Positions 51,296 to 63,782 of a stretch of 64,000 nucleotides of DNA are shown piece by piece. The notes beneath the pieces are model-generated. The model saw only the letters and a program-made list of their open reading frames with translations. It made no database searches and was not told the DNA's origin. Position numbers and translations under genes: made by a program. Source of the DNA: DATCDE01 sp038252405 (GTDB lineage Bacteria; Actinomycetota; Actinomycetes; Prado026); assembly GCA_038252405.1 (NCBI GenBank), contig JBBSAJ010000010.1, forward strand, positions 1-64,000, given 5' to 3'. Positions within the stretch are counted from its first letter, which is position 1, and every line of letters begins with the position of its first letter.

Positions 51296-52003
51296 CTAGC
51301 GAGTGCCGCGCTCCGGCGGCAACGCAGCGGCCAGCGACGCCGCCGCGGCGCCCGGGTCGGCCGCCCCGGTGATCGGCCGGCCCACGACGAGCAGGTCGGC
51401 ACCGTCGGCCAGCGCCTGCTCCGGTGTGGTCACCCGGGCCTGGTCGCCGGGGTCGGACCCGGCCGGCCGGACGCCCGGGGTGATCAGCACGACGTCCGTC
51501 CCGACCTCGGCCCGGACGGCAGCCACCTCCTGCGGGGAGCAGACCAGGGCCCGCGCCCCGCCGCTGACCGCGAGCACGGCCAGCCGTCGGACGGCGTCCA
51601 GCGGCGGCCCGGCCAGCCCGATGCGCTCCAGGTCGGCCGCGGACAGCGAGGTGAGCACGGTCACCGCCGTGATCCGGGTGCCCGGCAGCGCCTCCACGGC
51701 GGCCCGCACCATGGCCGGACCGCCCGCGGCGTGCACCGTGAGGAAGTCCGGGGCCAGGTCGGCCACCGCCCGGGCTGCCCCGGCCACCGTGTTCGGGATG
51801 TCGTGCAGCTTCAGGTCCAAGAAGACCGCGCGGCCGCCGCTGGCCTCCCGTGCCCTGGCCACGGCGGCCGCGCCGTGCCGCAGGTACAGCTCCAGGCCCA
51901 CCTTGACCGTGGACACGTGCGGCCCGGCCGCCGCGGCCCAGCGGGCGGCGACGTCCAGGTCGGTGGTGTCGAGGGCGACCGCGACGGGTGCGGGGGCGCT
52001 CAC
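51296..52003 (-). CDS. pyrF: Orotidine 5'-phosphate decarboxylase
   Basis: Last step of UMP synthesis. The 235-residue barrel has VALDTTD, KVGLELYLRHG and the catalytic FLDLKLHDIPNTV (Lys-Asp-Lys type tetrad), and TPGVRP, the phosphate-binding region. This is the bacterial short form in the group with PyrB-type architecture rather than the long mycobacterial form. GTG at 52003 overlaps the pyrD stop by 4 bases. Last pyr gene of the operon. Confidence 0.94.
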   Translation of the reverse strand: MSAPAPVAVALDTTDLDVAARWAAAAGPHVSTVKVGLELYLRHGAAAVARAREASGGRAVFLDLKLHDIPNTVAGAARAVADLAPDFLTVHAAGGPAMVRAAVEALPGTRITAVTVLTSLSAADLERIGLAGPPLDAVRRLAVLAVSGGARALVCSPQEVAAVRAEVGTDVVLITPGVRPAGSDPGDQARVTTPEQALADGADLLVVGRPITGAADPGAAAASLAAALPPERGTR

Positions 52004-52986
52004 GCCTCCGGCTCCGTCCGGTGCGCGTAGCCGACCGCGTCGCTGAACCGCTGGAACCCGCGGTCGCCCAGGGCCCGCTGCAGCTCGCGGGCGATCCGGG
52101 CCGGCGCCGAGGGGTCGTTGAACACGGCGGTGCCCACGGAGACGGCGCTGGCGCCGGCGAGCACGAACTCCAGCGCGTCCAGGCCGGTGCGGATCCCGCC
52201 CATGCCGAGGATCGGCACGTCCGGCAGCGCCTGGTGCACCTGCCACACGCAGCGCACGGCCACCGGGCGGATCGCCGGGCCGGACAGCCCCCCGGTCACC
52301 CCGGCCAGCGCCGGACGCATGGTGTCCGTGTCGATCGCCATGCCCAGCAGCGTGTTGATCATCGACAGGCCGTCCGCCCCGGCGGCCACCACCGACTGGG
52401 CGATCTCGACGATGTCGGTGACGTCCGGGGACAGCTTGGCCAGCACCGGGATGCCCGGCGCGGTGGCCCGGCGGACCGCCGCGACGACAGCCGACGCCGG
52501 CGCCGCGGCACAGGCGAACACCTGGCCCCGGTCCTCGACGTTCGGGCAGGAGATGTTGACCTCGACCGCCGTGACGCCGTCGACGTTGCGCAGCCGCTGC
52601 GCGAGCTTGGTGAACTCCTCGACCGTCCCGCCCGCGATCGACACGATCGCCCGCGCGCCCCGGTTGCGCAGCCAGGCCAGGTCGTGCTCCAGGAACGCGT
52701 CGATGCCGGGGCCCTGCAGGCCGATCGAGTTGAGCATGCCGCTCGGCGTCTCGGCCATCCGCGGGGTCGGCCGCCCGGACCGCGGCTTCAGCATGATCGA
52801 CTTGGTGACGACGGCGCCCAGCGCGGCGACGTCCATGAACTGGTCCAGCTCGCGGCCGGCCGCGGCGCAGCCGGACGCTGTGAGCACCGGGCTGGGCAGC
52901 GCCGCCCCGGCCAGGTCGGTGGACATGTCGACCGCGGGCAGCTCGGCCTCGCCCGCGGTCCGGGTGGTGATCCGCATCCGGGTCAT
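52000..52986 (-). CDS. pyrD: Dihydroorotate dehydrogenase, catalytic subunit (class 1B)
   Basis: FMN enzyme oxidising dihydroorotate to orotate. The 328-residue length without an N-terminal membrane helix and the presence of pyrK next to it point to the NAD-dependent class 1B, cytosolic heterotetramer. Segments: LTASGCAAAGRELDQF, VNISCPNVEDRG with the catalytic-type Cys, KLSPDVTDIVEIA, and MGGIRTGLDALEF. ATG at 52986 overlaps the pyrK stop by 4 bases; an upstream frame gives 9 extra residues without support. Confidence 0.93.
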   Translation of the reverse strand: MTRMRITTRTAGEAELPAVDMSTDLAGAALPSPVLTASGCAAAGRELDQFMDVAALGAVVTKSIMLKPRSGRPTPRMAETPSGMLNSIGLQGPGIDAFLEHDLAWLRNRGARAIVSIAGGTVEEFTKLAQRLRNVDGVTAVEVNISCPNVEDRGQVFACAAAPASAVVAAVRRATAPGIPVLAKLSPDVTDIVEIAQSVVAAGADGLSMINTLLGMAIDTDTMRPALAGVTGGLSGPAIRPVAVRCVWQVHQALPDVPILGMGGIRTGLDALEFVLAGASAVSVGTAVFNDPSAPARIARELQRALGDRGFQRFSDAVGYAHRTEPEA

Positions 52987-53839
52987 GCCTGGCCCCCCGC
53001 GGGCGCGCCCCACGTGTCGGCCGGCACCGTGCCGACGTCGGCCCAGCGGACCCGGTCACCGGCGAACACCGGCCCCTCGGTGCAGGAGCGCACCATGCGG
53101 GTCACGCCGTCGTCGCCGACCACCGGCAGCACGCAGGTCATGCAGACCCCGACGCCGCAGGCCATCGACTCCTCCACGGCACACTGGCTGACCGCGCCGT
53201 GCGCCGTGGCCAGCTCGCTGACCGCCTGCAGCATCCCCATGGGACCGCACGCGTAGACCACCTCACTGCCGGCGCGGCGCATCAGGGACGGGAGCACGTC
53301 GGTGACCCGGCCGCGCTCCCCCAGCGAGCCGTCCTCGGTGGTGATGGCCACCTGGGTGGACATCCGTTTGGCCTCCAGCGCCCCGAACAGCCGCGACTCG
53401 GTCGACGCGCCGATGACGAAGTCGACCCGGCTGCCGCGGGCCCGCAGCTGCTCGGCCAGGCTGAACAGCGGCGCGCTGCCGTAGCCGCCGCCCACCAGGA
53501 CCGCCGACACCGGCTCGAGCGGCAGCGCGAACGGCCGCCCGAGCGGGCCGACGACGTCCACCTGGTCGTGCGCCTGCAACCGGGACAGCCAGGCGGTGCC
53601 GCGGCCGTGGACCGCGAACACCACCTCCACGGTGCCGCCGTAGACGCCGCGCTGCTGCACCTTGTAGATCGAGAAGGCCCGGCGCAGCAGCATCGAGGAG
53701 TCGTCGCCGCCGACGGCCAAGGCGACGAACTGGCCGGGCCGGGCGGTGTCGGCGACGCCGGGCGCGACCAGGGTGAGCGCGTGGTAGTCCCCGAGCCGGC
53801 GCAGGGACAGCACCTCACCGCGCACCTGAACCGGCGCCA

Positions 53840-53840
<1 letters not shown>
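52983..53840 (-). CDS. pyrK: Dihydroorotate dehydrogenase electron transfer subunit
   Basis: Iron-sulfur flavoprotein that passes electrons from PyrD to NAD+. The 285-residue protein has the FAD-binding LRRAFSIYKV, the NAD-binding GGGYGSAPLFSLAEQL, and the C-terminal [2Fe-2S] motif with Cys residues in ESMACGVGVCMTC and a later RSCTEGPVF. ATG at 53840 overlaps the carB stop by one base. Its presence defines the PyrD as class 1B. Confidence 0.94.
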
Positions 53841-57138
<3,298 letters not shown>

Positions 57139-57139
<1 letters not shown>

Positions 57140-58254
57140 CAGCGGGTCCCCTCGATCAGCGCGGTGAACCGGTCGAACAGGTAGGCCGAGTCGTGCGGGC
57201 CGGCCGCGGCCTCCGGGTGGTACTGCACGGAGAAGGCCGGCCGGTCGAGCAGCGCCAGCCCCTCGACCACGCCGTCGTTGAGGCAGACGTGGCTCACCTC
57301 GACCCGCCCGTACGGCGTCTCGGTGACCGCACCGACCGGGGCCGCGACCGCGAAGCCGTGGTTGTGGGCGCTGATCTCCACCCGCCCGGTGGCGACGTCC
57401 TGCACCGGCTGGTTGGTGCCCCGGTGGCCGAACTTCAACTTGAACGTGTCGAAGCCGAGGGCCCGGCCGAGCACCTGGTTGCCGAAGCAGATGCCGAACG
57501 TCGGCAGCCGGTGGTCCAGCGCGGCCCGGACCAGCCCGACCGCGTGGTCGGCGGTCGCGGGGTCGCCGGGGCCGTTGGAGAAGAACACGCCGTCGGCCCC
57601 GGCGGCCAGCAGCTGATCGGGCGTGGTGGCCGCCGGCAGCACGTGCACCTCGACGCCGCGCTCGGCCAGCCGGACCGGGGTCATGGCCTTGATCCCGAGG
57701 TCGACGGCGGCCACGGTGAACCGCTTCTCCCCCAGTGCCGGCACGACGTAGGGCGCCTCGGTGGACACCTCGGCCGTGAGGTCGGCCCCGGCCATCTGCG
57801 GGGTGGCCCGCACCCGCTCGAGCAGCGCCCGCGGGTCGTCGTCGACGCTGGAGATGCCCACCCGCATGGCGCCGCGGTCGCGCAGGTGCCGGGTGAGCGC
57901 CCTGGTGTCGACCCCGCTGATCCCGACGACGCCCTGCGCCTCGAGCTCCTCCTCCAGGGTGCGGCTGGCCCGCCAGGACGACGCCCGTGGCGAGGGGTCT
58001 CGCACCACGTACCCGCTCACCCAGATCCGACTGGACTCCGGGTCCTCGTCGTTGACGCCGGTGTTGCCGATGTGCGGCGTGGTCATGATGACGACCTGCC
58101 GGTGGTACGACGGGTCGGTCAGGGTCTCCTGGTAGCCGGTCATGGCCGTGCAGAACACGGCCTCGCCGAAGGTCTCGCCGACCGCGCCGTACGCCTCGCC
58201 CACGAACGTGCGGCCGTCCTCCAGCACCAGCAGCGCCGACCGGCGCCCGGTCAT
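57139..58254 (-). CDS. carA: Carbamoyl-phosphate synthase, small subunit
   Basis: Glutamine amidotransferase subunit. The 371-residue protein has an N-terminal domain (EGVFCTAMTGYQETLTDPSY type, here EAVFCTAM) and a class I amidotransferase domain with the catalytic Cys in FGICFGNQ and the His-Glu in QYHPEAAAGPHD. ATG at 58254 overlaps the upstream membrane-protein gene by 4 bases. The start-codon context matches that of the rest of the operon. Confidence 0.97.
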
Positions 58255-58751
58255 GACGCCTCCTTCACGAGCAGCTGGCCGGCGGCGGCCACCACGACGT
58301 CCCGGTCTGCGGCATACCGCGGCCGGAAGCCGGTGGCCAGCTGCCGGTCCCCGTGCCGCCAGGTCAGCACGACCAGGCCGTCGTCCTCGACGACCGTCCC
58401 GGCCATGCCCTTGGCCAGCTGGACGCCGGTGAGCCGCTCGGCCGGCACGAACACGTCCGGTGCGCCCTCGCGGGCCAGCAGCACACCGCGGCGCACGACC
58501 GTGACGTGCGCGTTGCTGCGCACGCCCAGGCCGTGCACGACGATGCGGTCCAGCCAGTCCCCCGCTGAGGTGGTGGCCACGTAGACGCCCTCGACGTCGT
58601 CGACGAGCGGCTCCCCGAGGCCGGCCGGCACGGCCGGCAACCCGGGCAGGTCGGCCTGCCGGCGGCCCCTGTTGCGCCAGCCCCGGGCCATCCCGGCCAC
58701 ACCCAGCAGCACGAGCAGCACGATGGCCACGGACAGCAGGGTCCGAGTCAT
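58251..58751 (-). CDS. PH-like membrane protein between pyrC and carA
   Basis: A 166-residue protein with one N-terminal membrane helix (about 5-22), then a cytoplasmic or external domain: GVYVATTSAGDWLDRIVVHGLGVRSNAHVTVVRRGVLLAREGAPDVFVPAERL. The family (mycobacterial Rv1382-like) is always found between pyrC and carA, but its role is unknown. Overlaps of 4 bases with both neighbours (58748-58751 and 58251-58254) mean it is translated with the pyr genes. Confidence 0.88.
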   Translation of the reverse strand: MTRTLLSVAIVLLVLLGVAGMARGWRNRGRRQADLPGLPAVPAGLGEPLVDDVEGVYVATTSAGDWLDRIVVHGLGVRSNAHVTVVRRGVLLAREGAPDVFVPAERLTGVQLAKGMAGTVVEDDGLVVLTWRHGDRQLATGFRPRYAADRDVVVAAAGQLLVKEAS

Positions 58752-60034
58752 GCCAGCCTCCCGTCGAGCACGGTGGGCCGGCCGCGCAGGAAGGTGGCCA
58801 CCACCCGCGCGGGCAGCTCGCGCCCGGCGTACGGGGTGTTGTGGCTGAGCGAGGCCAGCCGGCCCGGGTCGACCGACCAGGTTCCGGCCGGGTCGACCAG
58901 GGTGACGTTGGCCGGCTCGCCCACCGCGAGCGGCCGGCCGTGGTCGGCGACCCGCCCGATCTGTGCGGGGCGCACCGACATCCGGTCGGCGACGCCGGCC
59001 CAGTCCAGCAGCCCGGGCTCGACCATGGCCGCGGCCACCACGCCGAGCGCGGTCTCCAGGCCGACCATGCCGAACGCCGCCGCGGCCCACTCGCAGTCCT
59101 TGTCCTCGACCGGGTGCGGCGCGTGGTCGGTGGCCACCACGTCGATGGTCCCGTCGGCCAGCCCGGCCCGCAGCGCGGCCACGTCGTCGGCCGAGCGCAG
59201 CGGTGGGTTCACCTTGTAGACCGGGTCGTAGCTGGCGACCAGGTCCTCGGTGAGCAGCAGGTGGTGCGGGGTCACCTCCGCGGTGACCGGGAAGCCCCGC
59301 TCCTTGGCCAGCCGGATGATCTCCACCGAGCCGGCCGTGGACACGTGGCACACGTGCAGCCGGGAGCCGACGTGCGCCGCCAGCAGGACGTCCCTGGCGA
59401 TGACCGCCTCCTCGGCGACGCCCGGCCAGCCGCGCAGGCCGAGCACCCCGGAGAGCACGCCCTCGTTCATCTGGGCGTCCTCGGTCAGCCGCGGTTCCTG
59501 CGCGTGCTGGGCGATCACCCCGTCGAACGCCTTGACGTACTCCAGCGCCCGGCGCATCAGGACGGCGTCCGAGACGCAATGGCCGTCGTCGGAGAAGACC
59601 CGCACCGAGGCGGCCGAGTCGGCCATCGCGCCGAGCTCGGCGAGCTGCCTGCCGTCCAGACCCACGGTAACCGCGCCGACCGGCCGGACGTCGCAGTGGC
59701 CGGCCTGCTGGCCGAGCCGCCACACCTGCTCGACCACCCCGGCAGTGTCGGCCACCGGGTCGGTGTTGGCCATGGCGTGGACGGCGGTGAACCCGCCGAG
59801 CGCGGCCGCCCGGGTCCCGGTCTCGACCGTCTCGCTGTCCTCCCGGCCGGGCTCGCGCAGGTGGGTGTGCAGATCGACCAGCCCGGGCAGGGCGACCAGC
59901 CCGGCACCGTCGAGGACCTGCGCGTCGCCGGCGTCCAGACTCTGGCCCACGGCGGCGATCATGCCGTCCCGCAGCAGCAGGTCGGTGGGGTCACCGCCCA
60001 GGGGTCGCACGCCCCGCAACAGCCAGCCGCTCAC
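58748..60034 (-). CDS. pyrC: Dihydroorotase
   Basis: Cyclises carbamoyl aspartate. The 428-residue amidohydrolase (type I, long form) has the metal motif DLHTHLREPGRED, a HGHC-like region, and ATDHAPHPVEDKDCEW. VSTAGSVEIIRLAKERG lies near the His ligands. GTG at 60034 overlaps the pyrB stop by 4 bases. A long in-frame upstream extension is the shadow of pyrB. Confidence 0.97.
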   Translation of the reverse strand: MSGWLLRGVRPLGGDPTDLLLRDGMIAAVGQSLDAGDAQVLDGAGLVALPGLVDLHTHLREPGREDSETVETGTRAAALGGFTAVHAMANTDPVADTAGVVEQVWRLGQQAGHCDVRPVGAVTVGLDGRQLAELGAMADSAASVRVFSDDGHCVSDAVLMRRALEYVKAFDGVIAQHAQEPRLTEDAQMNEGVLSGVLGLRGWPGVAEEAVIARDVLLAAHVGSRLHVCHVSTAGSVEIIRLAKERGFPVTAEVTPHHLLLTEDLVASYDPVYKVNPPLRSADDVAALRAGLADGTIDVVATDHAPHPVEDKDCEWAAAAFGMVGLETALGVVAAAMVEPGLLDWAGVADRMSVRPAQIGRVADHGRPLAVGEPANVTLVDPAGTWSVDPGRLASLSHNTPYAGRELPARVVATFLRGRPTVLDGRLA

Positions 60035-61011
60035 TGGGCCACCCCCGCCTTCTCGCTCGAGCCGATGGCCGGCTCGCTGCCGCCGAGCAGCAGGTACAGC
60101 ACCGCCATCCGCACGCTCACCCCGTTGCCCACCTGCTCGACGATCGTGGAGCGGGCGCTGTCGGCGACCTCCGCCGCGATCTCCATGCCGCGGTTCATCG
60201 GCCCCGGGTGCATGACGATCGCGTGGTCCGGCAGCACGGCGGCCCGCGCGCCGTCCAGCCCGTAGCGGCGGCTGTACTCGTGCGCGCTGGGGAAGTACGC
60301 GGCGTTCATCCGCTCCCGCTGGACGCGCAGCATCATCACGACGTCCGACCCCGGCAACGTCGCGTCCAGGTGGTAGGAGACCGAGCACGGCCAGGTCTCG
60401 ACACCGACCGGCAGCAGCGTGGGTGGCGCCACCAGGGTGACCGTGGCGCCCAGCGTGGCCAGCAGGAGCACGTTGGACCGGGCCACCCGGCTGTGCAGGA
60501 CGTCGCCCACGATGGTCACCCGGCGCCCGGCCAGGTCGCCGGTGCCGCCGGAGAGGTGGCGGCGCATGGTGAACGCGTCGAGCAGCGCCTGGGTCGGGTG
60601 CTCGTGGGTGCCGTCGCCGGCGTTGATGACGCAGCCCTCGATCCAGCCGCTGTAGGCCAGGTGGTGCGGGGCACCGCTGGAGCCGTGCCGCACGACCACG
60701 GCGTCGGCGCCCATCGCCTCGAGGGTCAGCGCGGTGTCCTTGAGCGACTCCCCCTTGGAGACGCTGGACCCCTTGGCGGAGAAGTTGATCACGTCCGCGG
60801 AGAGTCGCTTGGCGGCCGCCTCGAACGAGATGCGGGTGCGGGTGGAGTCCTCGAAGAACAGGTTGACCACGGTGCGCCCGCGCAGTGTGGGCAGCTTCTT
60901 CACCGTCCGGTCGGCGCGGTCGAGCAGCCGGGACAGCTCGGCCGCCGTGTCGAGCACCAGCAGCGCGTCGTCGTAGGTGAGGTCCGCCGCCGAGACCAGG
61001 TGCCGCTTCAC
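60031..61011 (-). CDS. pyrB: Aspartate carbamoyltransferase, catalytic chain
   Basis: Joins carbamoyl phosphate and aspartate. The 326-residue protein carries the carbamoyl-phosphate motif FFEDSTRTRISFE, HPTQALLDAFT, and HPGPMNRG. There is no pyrI, so regulation is not through a regulatory chain of that type. GTG at 61011 overlaps the pyrR stop by 4 bases. Confidence 0.97.
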   Translation of the reverse strand: MKRHLVSAADLTYDDALLVLDTAAELSRLLDRADRTVKKLPTLRGRTVVNLFFEDSTRTRISFEAAAKRLSADVINFSAKGSSVSKGESLKDTALTLEAMGADAVVVRHGSSGAPHHLAYSGWIEGCVINAGDGTHEHPTQALLDAFTMRRHLSGGTGDLAGRRVTIVGDVLHSRVARSNVLLLATLGATVTLVAPPTLLPVGVETWPCSVSYHLDATLPGSDVVMMLRVQRERMNAAYFPSAHEYSRRYGLDGARAAVLPDHAIVMHPGPMNRGMEIAAEVADSARSTIVEQVGNGVSVRMAVLYLLLGGSEPAIGSSEKAGVAQ

Positions 61012-61580
61012 TGCGCACCGCCCTCCGTCGCACCGAGCAGCACAGCGTCGCGGCCGTCGCTGTCGGCGAGCAGCACCCGCACCGTCTCGCGCAGGGACGT
61101 CGGAAGGTTCTTGCCCACGTAGTCGGCCCGGATGGGCAGCTCGCGGTGCCCCCGGTCGACGAGGACGGCCAGCTGCACCGACCTCGGCCGGCCCAGCTCG
61201 CTCAGGGCGTCCAGCGCGGCCCGGACGGTCCGGCCGGAGAACAGCACGTCGTCGGTGAGCACGACCACCTTGCCGTCGATGCCGCCGGGCGGGACCTCGG
61301 TGCGCTCCAGCGCCCGGGCCGGCCGCAGCCGCAGGTCGTCGCGGTACATGGTGATGTCGAGGGCGCCGACCGGGACCGGCGCGCCCTCGACCGCAGCGAT
61401 GCGCTCGGCCAGCCGGCGGGCCAGCGGGACGCCTCGGGTCGGGATGCCCAGCAGCACCAGGTCGGCGGAGCCCTTGTTGCGCTCGAGGACCTCGTGGGCG
61501 ATGCGCGTCAGCGCACGGTGCACGTCGTCGGCGTCAAGGACCTCGCGGACCGCGCCGGGGGTGGACTCCGGTGATGTCAT
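61008..61580 (-). CDS. pyrR: Pyrimidine operon regulator / uracil phosphoribosyltransferase
   Basis: RNA-binding regulator of the pyr operon that senses UMP/UTP and has weak uracil phosphoribosyltransferase activity. The 190-residue protein has the PRPP motif VVLTDDVLFSGRTVRAALDAL and the type I PRT core; basic residues such as in RLAERI contribute to RNA binding. ATG at 61580, with AAGGAGG at 61593-61599. First gene of the operon. A PyrR-recognition-like hairpin overlaps the region just before that ribosome binding site. Confidence 0.96.
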   Translation of the reverse strand: MTSPESTPGAVREVLDADDVHRALTRIAHEVLERNKGSADLVLLGIPTRGVPLARRLAERIAAVEGAPVPVGALDITMYRDDLRLRPARALERTEVPPGGIDGKVVVLTDDVLFSGRTVRAALDALSELGRPRSVQLAVLVDRGHRELPIRADYVGKNLPTSLRETVRVLLADSDGRDAVLLGATEGGAQ

Positions 61581-61592
61581 GGCTGAGCCAGA

Positions 61593-61620
61593 CCTCCTTC
61601 CCCGCCTCTCTGGACGGGTC
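61593..61620 (-). promoter_or_regulatory. PyrR-binding leader hairpin and ribosome binding site
   Basis: On the minus strand the leader reads CCCG-TCCAGAGAGGC-GGGG followed by AAGGAGG. TCCAGAGAGG is the conserved PyrR recognition loop known from Bacillus and from mycobacterial pyr leaders, and the flanking CCCG/CGGG close a stem. With the ribosome binding site next to it, PyrR bound here would block translation of pyrR, the mode described in mycobacteria. Confidence 0.75.
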
Positions 61621-61643
61621 GTTAAAGGATGTCGATCGCCGTC

Positions 61644-61673
61644 ACGCTACCAGCCGGGTCGGGGTCGTCCGAA
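61644..61673 (-). promoter_or_regulatory. Candidate pyr operon promoter
   Basis: TTCGGA (61668-61673) and TAGCGT (61644-61649) on the minus strand, 18 bases apart, about 65 bases upstream of pyrR. Both hexamers are only partial matches, so this is tentative. Confidence 0.35.
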
Positions 61674-61696
61674 CGGACCGTTAGCACCCATCCGCC

Positions 61697-61725
61697 TTGA
61701 CGGGCTTGATCACCCTCCGTAACGT
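61697..61725 (+). promoter_or_regulatory. bldD: Candidate bldD promoter
   Basis: TTGACG (61697-61702) and TAACGT (61720-61725) are exactly 17 bases apart. A start site near 61732 would leave a 60-base leader before the ATG. It faces away from the pyr promoter, about 25 bases apart, and overlaps two BldD-box-like sites. Confidence 0.55.
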
Positions 61726-61737
61726 CACGGAGCGTCA
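61710..61737 (+). promoter_or_regulatory. Two BldD-box-like sites over the bldD promoter
   Basis: TCACCCTCCGTAA (61710-61722) and TCACGGAGCGTCA (61725-61737) each match the published BldD consensus TNACNC[A/T]GNGTNA at 8 of 9 defined positions. The first lies between -35 and -10, the second at the likely start site, so occupancy would block transcription. Autorepression of bldD is established in Streptomyces. Confidence 0.65.
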
Positions 61738-61794
61738 CGGTCCAGCACCGGCGGTCGCCGGTGAGGGGGGGCCACCGGGGATTGAGGGGGGTCC

Positions 61795-62286
61795 ATGACG
61801 TCCGACTACGGCAGAGCGCTCGGCGCTCGCCTACGGGCGATCCGCACGCAGCAGGGGCTGTCGCTGCACGGGGTGGAGGAGAAGAGCCAGGGCCGCTGGA
61901 AGGCGGTCGTGGTCGGCTCCTACGAGCGCGGCGACCGCGCCGTCACGGTGCAGAAGCTGGCCGAGCTGGCCGACTTCTACGGCGTCCCGGTCAGCGAGCT
62001 GCTGCCCGGCTCGCTGCCGAACGGCGGGGCCGAGGCGCCGCCGCGGCTGGTCCTCGACCTGGAGCGGCTGTCCGCCGTCCCGGCCGAGAAGGCCGGCCCG
62101 CTGGCCCGCTACGTGGCGACCATCCAGAGCCAGCGCGGCGACTACAACGGGCGGGTGCTGTCGGTCCGGCAGGAGGACCTGCGCACCCTGGCCGTGATCT
62201 ACGACGCGTCACCGACCGCACTGGTCGAGCAGTTCATCACCTGGGGCGTGCTGGACGCCGACGCCCGCCGCGCCGTCACGGACTGA
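61795..62286 (+). CDS. bldD: Developmental regulator BldD
   Basis: Cyclic-di-GMP-responsive transcription factor, master regulator of development in Streptomyces. The 163-residue protein starts with a helix-turn-helix domain (residues 1-70) nearly identical to the known one, with GRWKAVVVGSYERGDRAVTV. The C-terminal domain has the c-di-GMP signature RGD (114-116) and RQED (125-128), at the same spacing and even numbering as in S. coelicolor. ATG at 61795 after a G-rich ribosome binding site. Divergent from pyrR, convergent with pyk. Presence does not prove sporulation; many non-sporulating relatives have it. Confidence 0.95.
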   Translation: MTSDYGRALGARLRAIRTQQGLSLHGVEEKSQGRWKAVVVGSYERGDRAVTVQKLAELADFYGVPVSELLPGSLPNGGAEAPPRLVLDLERLSAVPAEKAGPLARYVATIQSQRGDYNGRVLSVRQEDLRTLAVIYDASPTALVEQFITWGVLDADARRAVTD

Positions 62287-62292
62287 CCCTGG

Positions 62293-63747
62293 TCAGCCGG
62301 TCCGCGCGGTCGTGTAGGCGCGGCTGATGCCCCTGACCGCGTTGCCCATCTTGTGCACGCGCAGCGCGTTGGTGCTCCCCGGGATGCCGGGGGGCGCGCC
62401 GGCCACGATGACCACGTCGTCACCGACCGAGCAGCGGCCGATGTCCAACAGGGCGGTGTCGACCTGCAGCACCATGTCGTCGGTGTGCGTCACGGACGGG
62501 ACCAGGAACGTCTCGATCCCCCAGGACAGGGCCAGCTGGCTGCGCACGGACGGTGTCGGCGTGAACGCCAGCAGCGGGATCGGTGAGCGGTACTTGGCCA
62601 GCCGGCGGGCCGACGCCCCCGTCTCGGTGAACGCGACCAGCGACTTGGCCCCGATCGACTCGCCCACGCGGGCCGCGGCCAGGCAGATGGCACCGGCCAT
62701 GGTGCGCGGCTTCGGCTGCCCGGGCGCCAGGTCGACGAGGGTCTCCCGCTCCACCGCCTCGATGATGCGGGCCATGGTGCGCACCGCCTCGGTCGGGTAG
62801 CGGCCCACCGACGTCTCGCCGGAGAGCATGACCGCGTCGGTATGGTCCAGGATCGCGTTGGCGACGTCGGAGGTCTCGGCCCTCGTCGGGCGGGACGCAC
62901 CGATCATCGACTCGAGCATCTGGGTGGCCACGATCACCGGCTTGGCGTACTCGCGGGCCAAGGTGACCGCGCGCTTCTGGACGAGCGGCACCTCCTCCAG
63001 CGGCAGCTCCACGCCGAGGTCGCCGCGGGCCACCATGATCCCGTCGAAGGCGTCGACGATCTCCTCGAGCCGCTCCACGGCCTGCGGCTTCTCGATCTTG
63101 GCGATGACCGGGAGGAAGACGCCCTCCTCGCGCATGACGTCGTGCACGATGTCGATGTCGCTGGCCGAGCGGACGAAGGACAGCGCGATCAGGTCGACCC
63201 GCAGCCGCAGCGCCCAGCGCAGGTCCTCGATGTCCTTCTCGGACATCGCCGGGACGCTGACGGCGACGCCGGGCAGGTTGATGCCCTTGTGGTCGGAGAC
63301 CATCCCGCCCTCGAGGACCGTGGTCACCACCCGGGGACCGTCCACGGCCACCACCTCGACGGCGACCTTGCCGTCGTCGATGAGGATCCGGTCGCCCACG
63401 GTCACGTCGCCGGGCAGCCCCGCGTACGTCGTCGACACCAGGTCGACGGTGCCGGGCACGTCCTCGGTGGTGATGGTGAACTGGGCGCCGGCGCTCAGCA
63501 GCACCGGGCCGCCCGCGAAGTTGCCCAGCCGGATCTTGGGGCCCTGCAGGTCGACCAGGATGCCGACCCCACGGCCGGACTCGTCGGAGGCCTGCCGGAC
63601 CGCCCGGTAGCCCGCCTCGTGGTCGGCGTAGCTGCCGTGGCTGAGATTCATCCGGGCCACGTCCATACCCGCGGCCACCAGGTCACGGATGGCGTCCAGG
63701 GTCGAGGTGGCCGGACCCAACGTGCAGACGATCTTCGCTCGGCGCAT
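62293..63747 (-). CDS. pyk: Pyruvate kinase
   Basis: Final step of glycolysis, phosphoenolpyruvate plus ADP to pyruvate plus ATP. The 484-residue protein opens with MRRAKIVCTLGPAT and shows MDVARMNLSHG, the catalytic Lys region VIAKIEKPQAVE, MVARGDLGVELP and TQMLESM. The C-terminal domain binds effectors. I use the ATG at 63747; a longer frame upstream has no support. It ends 6 bases from bldD and follows gltD after 35 bases in the same direction. Confidence 0.97.
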   Translation of the reverse strand: MRRAKIVCTLGPATSTLDAIRDLVAAGMDVARMNLSHGSYADHEAGYRAVRQASDESGRGVGILVDLQGPKIRLGNFAGGPVLLSAGAQFTITTEDVPGTVDLVSTTYAGLPGDVTVGDRILIDDGKVAVEVVAVDGPRVVTTVLEGGMVSDHKGINLPGVAVSVPAMSEKDIEDLRWALRLRVDLIALSFVRSASDIDIVHDVMREEGVFLPVIAKIEKPQAVERLEEIVDAFDGIMVARGDLGVELPLEEVPLVQKRAVTLAREYAKPVIVATQMLESMIGASRPTRAETSDVANAILDHTDAVMLSGETSVGRYPTEAVRTMARIIEAVERETLVDLAPGQPKPRTMAGAICLAAARVGESIGAKSLVAFTETGASARRLAKYRSPIPLLAFTPTPSVRSQLALSWGIETFLVPSVTHTDDMVLQVDTALLDIGRCSVGDDVVIVAGAPPGIPGSTNALRVHKMGNAVRGISRAYTTARTG

Positions 63748-63782
63748 GTCTGTAGACCCTACCCAGGGGTGGGCCGCCAGGC

